6,980 nucleotides of DNA, from NCBI RefSeq assembly GCF_000966975.1, contig NZ_JZWV01001056.1, forward strand, positions 1 to 6,980, read 5' to 3'. This DNA comes from Streptomyces katrae. Its GTDB lineage: Bacteria; Actinomycetota; Actinomycetes; Streptomycetales; Streptomycetaceae. Position numbers and translations under genes: made by a program. The notes beneath the pieces are model-generated. The model did no database searches, was not told the DNA's origin, and saw nothing but the letters and a program-made list of their open reading frames with translations. Shown piece after piece: positions 1 to 5,125 of the stretch (its first letter is position 1; each line of letters begins with the position of its first letter).

Positions 1-414
1 GTGTAACGGTCAGTGTGCCGGTGACCAGGGCACCGGCCCCCCGGGCGTTGCGGCACCCTGGTAAGGGGATGATGTGCCTCCGGAGGCGCCGCGTGCTTCC
101 ACGGCCAGCTGCGTCACCCCGCTGGGCACGGTGAACGTGTCGGCCGACCCGGTGTAGTCAAATGTGCACACCACTTGGCTGCCGGACGGGACACACGAAC
201 CCTGCGCCTGGGCTGAGCCGGCCAGGACCGGCACGAGAGCCAGAGACATACCCGTCGCCAGCATTCCAGCCGCCAGAGCGCGAACCCGCGGCCGAGCGTG
301 ACCTCTGATGACACAAAGGACGGCATCTTGCTTGGCACCACGCCGTCGACCAACCCGGACGGCCCTCCACTTCTGCGGACGGTGGCTGAAGGTCGGCGTC
401 TTCGGGCAGCTCAA
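1..414 (-). CDS. Secreted glycine-rich protein, N-terminal part, frameshifted and cut by window edge
   Basis: Actinobacterial exported protein of the glycine-rich, beta-rich type; its function is unknown. Reading from a TTG at 414, residues 41-50 carry arginines, residues 45-64 form a hydrophobic core, and a signal peptidase site follows SAQA at residue 70. The mature part opens with two cysteines and the family-like stretch TFDYTGSADTFTVPSGVTQL. The written frame stops at 10-12, but the sequence past the C6 run at 37-42 reads GALVTGTLTVT in another frame, which is the expected continuation. One extra base in that run joins the two parts, so the gene really continues beyond position 1. The start is uncertain: residues 1-40 look unlike a signal peptide, the Shine-Dalgarno before TTG is weak, and the next in-frame ATG (264) would lose the positive charges. 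This is either a pseudogene or a homopolymer sequencing error. Confidence 0.6.
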
Positions 415-575
415 TACCCTGCATCACCGTTGAATCCGGGGATGCATGCCGGCGCCACCGTGTGCGTGCACGAGGCTCGGAGCGTGAAGACCTCCGCCCA
501 CGTCCTTGCAGGCCGGCTGGTGCCCGGGGGCCAGCGGATCCTTGGGCCAAACGAGTGGCGGGGCGGCGGTCAAGT

Positions 576-868
576 TCAGCCGGGAGGCTGGTGTTCGGCG
601 CGGGCTCGGGTGGTGGCGAGTCGGTAGGAGTCGGTGCCGGTTTCGATGATGTTGCCGCCGAAGGTGAGGCGGTCGACGGCTCGGGGGTGAGCGGCGATCC
701 ACGCCATCTCGACGTCCAACGCGAACTCGTTGGCGGCCGTGCAGGTTTACTGGTCCGCCGGGCTTGGTCGGGTCGGGCGGCGATCGTGCGTACCTGCTCG
801 ATGCAGCGCTCGTAGATGCGGGACCGCTCGGCGTTCAGATCTTGGCTCTTCAGTTCTCCCTCTCCCAC
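576..868 (-). pseudogene. Small gene of unknown family, split by a frameshift
   Basis: Two frames read like one protein of about 95 residues. The first part, from a GTG at 868 or a CTG a few codons later, contains RSRIYERCIEQVRTIAARPD and follows a GGAGAGGGAGA ribosome-binding-like stretch. The second part, in the -1 frame from about 746 to a stop at 576-578, contains NEFALDVEMAWIAAHPRAVD and NIIETGTDSYRLATTRARAE. Adding one base to the short T run at 746-748 (A run on the coding strand) joins them without a stop. I do not recognise the family. The tail faintly resembles the DRLxxxxxIIETGxDSYR end of IstB-type helper ATPases, but the part before it does not, so this is not used as the call. 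A stand-alone tail could also start at ATG 707. The original frame of the first part stays open to 158, which I regard as chance. Confidence 0.4.
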
Positions 869-884
869 GCCGGACCGTCCGGCG
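868..884. promoter_or_regulatory. Palindrome with 8-bp arms, possible operator
   Basis: CGCCGGACCGTCCGGCG is an inverted repeat with perfect 8-bp arms around a single central base. It sits directly upstream of the purine-rich ribosome-binding-like stretch of the minus-strand gene ending at 576, in the divergent gap before the pentapeptide-like gene. The one-base centre makes an RNA hairpin unlikely, so a dimeric protein-binding site is the better reading. In DNA this GC-rich, chance cannot be excluded. Confidence 0.25.
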
Positions 885-965
885 ACCGGTGAACCCTGCC
901 CGAGGCCGCAGGGGAACAGTCACGTCGCCTCATACACGTTCCAATCGCGGCCAGGGGGCGGGAGC

Positions 966-977
966 GGCCGTACGGCC
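966..977. promoter_or_regulatory. Perfect 12-bp palindrome upstream of pentapeptide-like gene
   Basis: GGCCGTACGGCC is a perfect palindrome ending about 56 bp before the GTG at 1034. It shares the divergent gap 869-1033 with the 17-bp palindrome at 868-884. Position and symmetry fit an operator. No convincing -35/-10 pair was found in the gap, although TTGAGG near 992 could be a -35 box. Confidence 0.25.
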
Positions 978-1033
978 AAATCCAGCGATCTTGAGGGTTC
1001 AGCTGCAACCACGGATCCCCGATCGCTGTCTTC

Positions 1034-2167
1034 GTGCCCATGACACCAAACGGACGGCAGCGGTCGACCACGGATGATCGGGAGTTACGGCTATGGAGGG
1101 TCGGCTGGGCCCTGACTGTCGCCTTCATTGCCGCGGTGCTGGTCGCGGGCGGCATCTTCTACGGACTGGTGGACGTTCTAGGCTTCAAGAAGATCGACAC
1201 CACCACGAAGCTTGACGCGAACACACTCTTCGACCTGGTGAAGCTCTCCTTCGGCGTCGTAGCCGGAGCTGGCGCACTTGTCGCCCTGGTCGTCGCCTAC
1301 CGCCGCCAGCGCGTCGATGAAGCCGGCGCGCACCGCGAAGCCACCCGGCTCCACACCGAACGCTTCTCTCAGGCAGTCGACAAACTCGGATCGGGGTCCC
1401 CAGCCGTCCGGCTAGGAGGCGTCCATGCTCTGGCTGGCCTTGCAGACGACGCACCCGATGACAGCCTGCGCCAGACCTGCATCGACGTCCTGTGCGCGTA
1501 CCTCCAGCTCCCCTTCACTCCAGACCCCGGAACCGACCCCGCCCACCAAGATGAACACCACCAGTACCTGGCCCTCCGCAAAGTCCGGCATACGATCCTG
1601 CGCCTCATCAGTGACCACTACCGACGCCCGCGGGGAACCCATCGTTCTTGGCAGGGCTGCGACCTTGACCTCACCGGGGTCACCATCGACGGCAACATGA
1701 ACTTCGACGGCGCGACGCTCTCCGGCGGCAGGGTGATCTTCGAGGGCGCGACGTTCTCGGGCGGCACGGTGTCCTTCCGCGGCGCGACGTTCTCCGGCGG
1801 CACGGTGCCCTTCGAGGGCGCGACGTTCTCGGCCGGCACGTTGTCCTTCGACGGCGCGACGTTCTCCGGCGGCACGGTGTCCTTCCGCGGCGCGACGTTC
1901 TCCGGCGGCACGGTCTCCTTCCACGGTGCGACATTCTTGGCCGGCACGGTCTCCTTCAACGGCACGAGGTTCACGCGCGGCGGGGTGTCCTTCTCCGGAA
2001 TGAGGTTCCCCCGCGGCGTGGTGTCCTTTTACAGTGCGGCGTTCTCCGGCGGCTGGGTGAGGTTCGATCGGGTAGCGGGGGAAGCTCCCGCCGGGCTTCA
2101 TAACGCCATCGACGCCGCCGTGCCTCCGGTCCCCCTTCCGCTTGCTTGGCAACCCATCAATCCGTAA
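1034..2167 (+). CDS. Membrane-anchored pentapeptide-like repeat protein
   Basis: Intact 377-residue protein of a widespread actinobacterial architecture whose role is unknown. Residues about 20-45 and 66-88 are two hydrophobic helices, separated by a short charged loop. A helical region follows at about 95-205, with the recurrent motif ERFSQAVDKLG then AVRLGGVHALAGLADD, and later RQTCIDVLCAYLQLP. After WQGCDLDLTG, residues 224-343 form ten 12-residue repeats of the type FxGATFSGGTVS. These probably fold as a right-handed beta-solenoid; membrane anchoring with a cytoplasmic solenoid is inferred. The final 34 residues are proline-rich. The start is GTG 1034 or ATG 1040. Neither has a clear Shine-Dalgarno, so translation could be leaderless. 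No sign of damage, in contrast to the short genes on both sides. Confidence 0.85.
   Translation: MPMTPNGRQRSTTDDRELRLWRVGWALTVAFIAAVLVAGGIFYGLVDVLGFKKIDTTTKLDANTLFDLVKLSFGVVAGAGALVALVVAYRRQRVDEAGAHREATRLHTERFSQAVDKLGSGSPAVRLGGVHALAGLADDAPDDSLRQTCIDVLCAYLQLPFTPDPGTDPAHQDEHHQYLALRKVRHTILRLISDHYRRPRGTHRSWQGCDLDLTGVTIDGNMNFDGATLSGGRVIFEGATFSGGTVSFRGATFSGGTVPFEGATFSAGTLSFDGATFSGGTVSFRGATFSGGTVSFHGATFLAGTVSFNGTRFTRGGVSFSGMRFPRGVVSFYSAAFSGGWVRFDRVAGEAPAGLHNAIDAAVPPVPLPLAWQPINP
1703..2062 (+). repeat. Ten tandem 36-bp coding repeats
   Basis: Ten head-to-tail units of exactly 36 bp, each starting with TTC or TTT, begin at 1703, 1739, 1775, 1811, 1847, 1883, 1919, 1955, 1991 and 2027. They encode the 12-residue repeats of the pentapeptide-like protein. 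Units 1-7 are very alike in DNA, and units 8-10 have diverged. Units 2-4 and 5-7 look like copies of one 108-bp block: unit 2 differs from 5 at 2 bases, unit 3 from 6 at 2, and units 4 and 7 both replace the second glycine codon of SGG with GCC. Confidence 0.9.
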
Positions 2168-2382
2168 GGACCCAGGGGCGAAAACGATCGGAATCGCCCT
2201 CCAGGACGACGCCGCCCTGCGCCTCGATGCCGCCGTCCAAGACCTCGTGGAAGCCCGCGGGCCGGCCGCGACCGCGGACCTCATGATGTGGCTCGCCCGA
2301 CAGCTCCTCCATTCCCCCCGCCCTGCACGCGAACGTACTGACCGTGGCCGACCCCACCGAGCGCGCCGCCGGACACGAATGA
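2142..2382 (+). pseudogene. Small ORF of unknown family, frameshifted in a C6 run
   Basis: From TTG 2142 the frame encodes IGIALQDDAALRLDAAVQDL and then LVEARGPAATADLMMWLARQ, which look like an amphipathic helical protein. It then turns into arginine-proline-rich nonsense after the C6 run at 2314-2319. Removing one C gives LLHSPALHANVLTVADPTER and a stop at 2380-2382, about 79 residues from the TTG. The TTG lies inside the end of the upstream gene and lacks a ribosome-binding site. AGGGG at 2174-2178 lies eight bases before an in-frame ATC (2187-2189), which could be a lost ATG. Left uncorrected, the frame runs to 2435. No family recognised. The stop overlaps the ATG of the next small ORF (AATGA), a layout typical of translational coupling. 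Confidence 0.45.
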
Positions 2383-2500
2383 GAGCTCCCCCCTCCGACC
2401 CGCGCTGGAGGCCCTCGTCTCCGGTACCCACCTGACTCTCGGGGATCTGGCCGAGCGCTCCAGGCTCACCGTGGAACAGGTCGCCGCGTCCGGCAGATAG
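2379..2500 (+). pseudogene. Very small ORF coupled to the previous one, also frameshifted in a C6 run
   Basis: ATG 2379 overlaps the stop of the preceding ORF. Its own frame becomes poor after the C6 run at 2388-2393. One added C instead yields MRAPPLRPALEALVSGTHLT followed by LGDLAERSRLTVEQVAASGR and a TAG at 2498-2500, about 40 residues. The alternation of helix-friendly stretches (LTLGDLAERSRLTVEQVAA) resembles a helix-turn-helix half, but it is too short to assign. The frame holding this C-terminus has no usable start of its own, which is the reason for proposing the frameshift. Function unknown. Confidence 0.35.
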
Positions 2501-2512
2501 CGTGCACCCCGC

Positions 2513-2542
2513 AGGGCCGTTTCTGCGGTGAATCACGGCCCT
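2513..2542 (+). terminator. GC-rich hairpin after the small ORFs
   Basis: AGGGCCGT (2513-2520) and ACGGCCCT (2535-2542) form a perfect 8-bp stem with a 14-base loop, 12 bases after the TAG at 2500. There is no T run, which is common for actinomycete terminators. A competing stem, CCGCAG (2509-2514) with CTGCGG (2523-2528), overlaps the left arm, so only one of the two can form. Confidence 0.4.
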
Positions 2543-2607
2543 CGCACGGGTGAGTTGGCCCCTGGGCTCCTGTCGTCGGGCGCCGGCAGACCGATACATC
2601 GGCGTAC

Positions 2608-3117
2608 GTGATCAAGAACCTGTTGTGGCGCGGCCTGCCCGCGCTCGCCCTCTGCGCCCTGCCCTTGCTGTCCTCCGCCCCGCCTGCGCACTCCGCGCCC
2701 GCAGCCCCGGGGCTCGGGCTGGCTGCGGCGGGCCCGGCCGGCATGCGGGCACCGCTTCCCCTCTACGAGGCGATCGACAGGCTCCCGGTGGCCCCTGAGC
2801 ACCGCGACGGCTACCGACGCGACCTGTACAAGCACTGGAACCGCGGCTTGAACGCCTCGGACGGCTGCGACACGAGGAAGGAGGTCATCCTCTCCGAAGC
2901 CGTCGAAGCGCCGCATGTCGCAGCCGGCTGCAAGTTGACCGGCGGGTCCTGGCGCAGCGCCTACGACAACCTCGTCGTCACCGACGCCGCCCGCCTCGAT
3001 GTCGACCACCTCTTATCTGCACCTCCGGCGGCCGGGCCCATAATGCCTGCTGGTCAGAGCGTCAGCAGTATGCAGTTGACTTTGATCGGGGGCTCGGGGA
3101 GTGCCACGTCAGGTTGA
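2608..3117 (+). CDS. Secreted GmrSD/DUF1524-type HNH nuclease, C-terminally truncated
   Basis: Exported protein of the actinobacterial HNH endonuclease family related to the GmrSD C-terminal domain. From GTG 2608 there is a signal peptide (MIKNLLWRGLPALALCALP, cleavage near AHSA at residue 30), then a family-typical N-terminal region with RDLYKHWNRGLNASDGCDTR, SEAVEAPHVAAGCKLTGG and TDAARLDVDHL. The last of these is the start of the catalytic metal-binding motif, normally followed by VPL and some 80-100 further residues. Here the match ends at residue 135 (base 3012). The remaining 34 residues up to TGA 3115-3117 are unrelated. The nuclease is therefore very probably inactive, and the break coincides with the outer edge of the transposon remnant. 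No clear Shine-Dalgarno; a small inverted repeat, CCGAT-AC-ATCGG, lies just upstream of the start. Confidence 0.75.
   Translation: MIKNLLWRGLPALALCALPLLSSAPPAHSAPAAPGLGLAAAGPAGMRAPLPLYEAIDRLPVAPEHRDGYRRDLYKHWNRGLNASDGCDTRKEVILSEAVEAPHVAAGCKLTGGSWRSAYDNLVVTDAARLDVDHLLSAPPAAGPIMPAGQSVSSMQLTLIGGSGSATSG
3044..3074. terminator. Hairpin between convergent HNH remnant and SUKH gene
   Basis: CTGCTG (3047-3052) and CAGCAG (3063-3068) pair perfectly. Two G-U pairs can extend the stem inward. TGC (3044-3046) with GCA (3072-3074) extends it outward across a 3-base bulge. It lies between the SUKH stop at 3109 and the HNH break, so it could end transcription from either side. It lies inside the out-of-homology tail of the truncated HNH frame. 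Confidence 0.25.
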
Positions 3118-4041
3118 GTGCTTGAGCATTCTCTGAATGGTTTCGCGTACTGACTCGTCCGTTTCGTTCGAGAAGCGCTGGCTAAGGGCTTCTCGTCGCT
3201 GGGTGGGTAGCCGCCATCCCCGCGGTGTGTTCGACGCCATGAGTACGACAGCGAGGGATCGGACCTTAGCGACCGGATCGCCAAGCGCCATGGTCAGCAG
3301 ATCTCGGCCGTGTTCTCCCTGGGCGGCGAGGGCACGAAGGATCGATTTCCTCACGGCCGGGTGAGTCTCCGCAGCCAGCGCCCGAATCAGAGTGCTAGGC
3401 AAGGTAGTGCTCGGGGCTGGGTGAGTGATGAACGTGTAGGCGGCGGCTCGCCGCCTTGTCGGGAGGTCGTCGTTCAGGAGCGTCGCCACGAGCTGGTCCT
3501 CGTTGCCGGCCATCTGGTCGGCGAACCAGTTGAGGTCCTGGTGTCCTGTCAGAACGAAGTCGAGCCATCGCTCGTACCAAGACAGGAAGTCAGAATCAGC
3601 GTAGAACCGGGGAGCGAAGAATCCCTCGGCGTTGACCTCCACCAGACGCCCACGTCCGGGTCCTGTGACGACCAGCAGCGTGAAGTCGCTGCAGCCCCTG
3701 TAGACGACTGTGATGGTGCCGGGGAATGAGCCCACGAGGTCGCCCCGGTCGTCGGGGCCTGTGGGGACATCGACGTCGGGAACGATTGGGAACGATTCGG
3801 CGGGCTGTCCCATGCCGCCCCGCCCAACCCATCGCTCCATAGGCAGCAACCCGTAGGTGGGACCGTATCCGCCGTGGCCAATTCGGGTGAGGAACTGGCG
3901 AAACTCCTCAGGCAGCCGGACGCCGTGGGTGTCCTCGAAGTCCGAGATCTGCGTCTCGGTGAGCGCGGGGCCGAGTACGGCCTTCTCCGTGGTCGGCAGT
4001 GCGGCGAGTTTGGCTTGAATCCGGGTGATCCGGGCGTCCAC
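3109..4041 (-). CDS. SMI1/KNR4 (SUKH) protein with C-terminal helical repeats
   Basis: Intact 310-residue protein starting at GTG 4041, with a purine-rich GAGAAGAAG a few bases upstream. Residues about 27-165 are a SUKH domain: LTETQISDFEDTHGVRLPEE leads to EFRQFLTRIGHGGYGPTYG and LLPM, the family hallmark, followed by strands such as TITVVYRGCSDFTLLVVTG. Residues about 185-300 are alanine- and leucine-rich helices (TRRRAAAYTF, HPAVRKSILRALAAQGEHG, DPVAKVRSLAVVLMAS) that look like HEAT-type repeats. SUKH proteins are known as immunity proteins of secreted nuclease and other polymorphic toxins; that role here is inference, since no toxin is nearby. It follows the DUF6262 gene by 72 bp, which suggests transposon cargo. 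A 60-base stretch near the 3' end counts at about 52% GC, against about 72% in the HEAT gene to the right, supporting transfer. Confidence 0.85.
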   Translation of the reverse strand: MDARITRIQAKLAALPTTEKAVLGPALTETQISDFEDTHGVRLPEEFRQFLTRIGHGGYGPTYGLLPMERWVGRGGMGQPAESFPIVPDVDVPTGPDDRGDLVGSFPGTITVVYRGCSDFTLLVVTGPGRGRLVEVNAEGFFAPRFYADSDFLSWYERWLDFVLTGHQDLNWFADQMAGNEDQLVATLLNDDLPTRRRAAAYTFITHPAPSTTLPSTLIRALAAETHPAVRKSILRALAAQGEHGRDLLTMALGDPVAKVRSLAVVLMASNTPRGWRLPTQRREALSQRFSNETDESVRETIQRMLKHST

Positions 4042-4094
4042 CAGTACTTCTTCTCACGTCGATAGTTAGTTCGAGCCGCGAGCATAACCCACGA

Positions 4095-4110
4095 CCGGGC
4101 TGCCGGGCTG
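4095..4110. repeat. Tandem 8-bp repeat upstream of SUKH gene
   Basis: CCGGGCTG occurs twice in tandem, in the 72-bp gap between the DUF6262 stop and the SUKH start. On the minus strand it lies just upstream of TATGCT, a plausible -10 box for the SUKH gene, but no good -35 was seen at the right distance. It may be a control element or a small duplication. Confidence 0.3.
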
Positions 4111-4113
4111 TCG

Positions 4114-4526
4114 TCAGTCCGGGTCGCGCATGGCCAGGCGGCGCCGAAGTTCCAGGTTTCGCCATGGGCCACCTCTAGGGCCTTCCGTAGCCGCGCGATC
4201 TCCTCGCGGTGTGCCTGCTGTTGCTGTGAAAGGCGTGCGCTCAGGGCTCGTACGGCCGCCGAGGTCGACGACGGGGCTTCGGTGTCTACCTGACGCGCTC
4301 CAAGAACCTGGCTCGCGCGTTGGCCTTCGATCAGGCTGCGGATCTCGAGGTGCTTGTAGAGGAAGTCGGTGCTCACGCCTGCCACCCGGGCAACGGCGGT
4401 GAAACGGACAGGCTGGCCGGCCTTGACCATCCGGGCGAGCGCGGTCCGGGCCCGCTTGTCGGTGTCCGCGGTTCGCTCCTTCGCTGCCTGGTGGAGATGC
4501 TCTGGCAGAAGGCTCAAGGCGTGCAT
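4114..4526 (-). CDS. DUF6262 (TnpC-like) transposon protein, frameshifted near its end
   Basis: Accessory protein of Tn554-like elements, thought to assist or direct the recombinases. From ATG 4526 (or TTG 4517, which is better spaced from GAGGA) the protein has a charged helix with KERTADTDKRARTALARM, then a helix-turn-helix-like stretch at about 38-58, GQPVRFTAVARVAGVSTDFL followed by YKH, which is the family core. A coiled coil follows at about 85-125 (LSQQQQAHREEIARLRKALE). The normal ending, NLELRRRLAMRDPD plus stop at 4114, is in the next frame. Restoring one base to the T run at 4157-4159 joins them into about 138 residues. As written, the frame instead runs on to 3549 through the SUKH gene, giving a false 343-residue product from GTG 4580. 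The 5' end overlaps the recombinase reading region, as in an operon. Confidence 0.7.
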
Positions 4527-4554
4527 TCCTCGCTGGACGGTTCCGCCCGGTCGG

Positions 4555-4920
4555 TCCCGCGAGCCAGATGTTGTCTTCACCCATCGGCTCGCCGTGGCGG
4601 CCGGTGAACTGTGTCTAGCGGGTGATCAGGGCCTCGGCCTGGGCGAGCTGGTGCTGGAGATCATCACGGTGGTTGGCGTCGGTGACGAACTTGTCGCAGG
4701 TCAGGCATGCGTTCCCCTTGGAGCAGACCTGCTTCGGCGGCAGCATGCACCACCCGTTCGGCAGCACCCGGTCAGCGCGCCGGTCCAGGTGCAGGAGGTC
4801 GTAGAGGTCGCTCGGGCCGAGGCCGGCGGTCCTGCCGTCCGCAGTGACCTTCTTGTAGCGCAGAAACTCGCGCTCGGCTGTCACTGCGAGGGTCTTGGCG
4901 TAATGCACCGCACGGTTGTC
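4555..4920 (-). pseudogene. Tn554-like tyrosine recombinase, C-terminal fragment with internal stop
   Basis: Only the C-terminus of a site-specific recombinase is left. It starts with DNRAVHYAKTLAVTAEREFL, whose HYAK tyrosine matches the position of the catalytic tyrosine. Next comes LYDLLHLDRRADRVLPNGWC and a cysteine cluster C-x7-C-x5-C-x2-C within NGWCMLPPKQVC and KGNACLTCDKF, typical of this subfamily and probably zinc-binding. The frame then meets TAG at 4615-4617, but past it the same frame reads TQFTGRHGEPMGEDNIWLAG, the usual end of these proteins. A single C-to-T change of a CAG codon is the likely cause. The catalytic arginine/histidine region is absent: upstream sequence is a BRCT tail in a different frame. 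The end beyond WLAG is unclear, because the frame there overlaps the DUF6262 gene. Confidence 0.75.
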
Positions 4921-5125
4921 AGCCGGCGAGGAGGCGGTCGGTGACGAGGGCGGTGAGGTCCTCGGGCCAAGGATTCGGATGCCCAGCTCTTCGGCCTCGG
5001 TGCCGCTTGGAGCTGGCCTTCCCGCCCGCCACCAGCAACGTGGTGCGCTTGGGCACTTCCGGGTGTCCGCCCCACTCCTCGGGCCCCCAGCGATTGTCGG
5101 AGGGTCCTGCGAAGATCGCGGCCAT
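4919..5125 (-). pseudogene. BRCT-domain protein, C-terminal fragment with two compensating frameshifts
   Basis: The sequence VPKRTTLLVAGGKASSK, then TEAEELGIRILGP, then EDLTALVTDRLLAG with a stop at 4919-4921, reads as the second half of a BRCT domain of the DNA-ligase type (a K-T-x-x-L-V-A-G strand, a helix, then GIxIL and a last helix). The middle piece is in another frame. One extra base near 5001-5006 and one missing base at the GGG 4964-4966 explain this and cancel each other out. An ATG at 5125-5123 opens the fragment with IFAGPSDNRWGPEEWGGHPE, which might be a shortened first half of the domain. The parent protein (ligase, exonuclease or other) cannot be told. It is cut on both sides, by the HEAT gene start and by the recombinase fragment. 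Confidence 0.5.

Larger units (their letters stand above)
3013..4920 (-). mobile_element. Remnant of a Tn554-like (tyrosine recombinase plus DUF6262) element
   Basis: On the minus strand, in order, lie a recombinase C-terminus, a DUF6262 (TnpC-like) protein and a SUKH gene. Recombinase plus DUF6262 is the signature of Tn554-like elements in actinobacteria, and extra genes downstream are usual cargo. One edge is placed where the HNH gene loses homology (3012/3013), the other where recombinase sequence begins (about 4920). The catalytic R/H part of the recombinase and any second recombinase are missing, so the element cannot move on its own. No flanking direct repeat was found, and the edges are inferred from where gene homology stops. 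Confidence 0.5.

Noticed and set aside
158..575. Extension of the minus-strand frame from 868 down to 158
   Set aside because: It crosses the secreted protein gene in a different frame and is proline-, serine- and arginine-rich nonsense after about residue 36.
1703..2062. 36-bp periodicity resembling a CRISPR array
   Set aside because: The units are contiguous with no spacers and encode an in-frame protein repeat.
1412..2599. Long minus-strand open frame with regular AAGERRAVEGHR-like repeats
   Set aside because: The regularity is the mirror of the ten 36-bp repeats in the pentapeptide-like gene, and the frame extends across unrelated genes.
3054..3115. Minus-strand stretch VALPEPPIKVNCILLTL ending just past the SUKH stop
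   Set aside because: It has a protein-like look, but it is short, has no start of its own apart from a shadow of the SUKH gene, and matches no family I can name. It could be a fragment of a lost gene.
3549..4113. Extension of the DUF6262 frame to give a 343-residue protein
   Set aside because: The residues after the HGE motif lose all family character and run through the SUKH gene in another frame. The proper ending is found in the next frame at 4114.
4042..4113. Promoter for the SUKH gene with TATGCT as -10
   Set aside because: The -10 is acceptable but no matching -35 lies 16-19 bases upstream, so it is mentioned only with the tandem repeat and not called.
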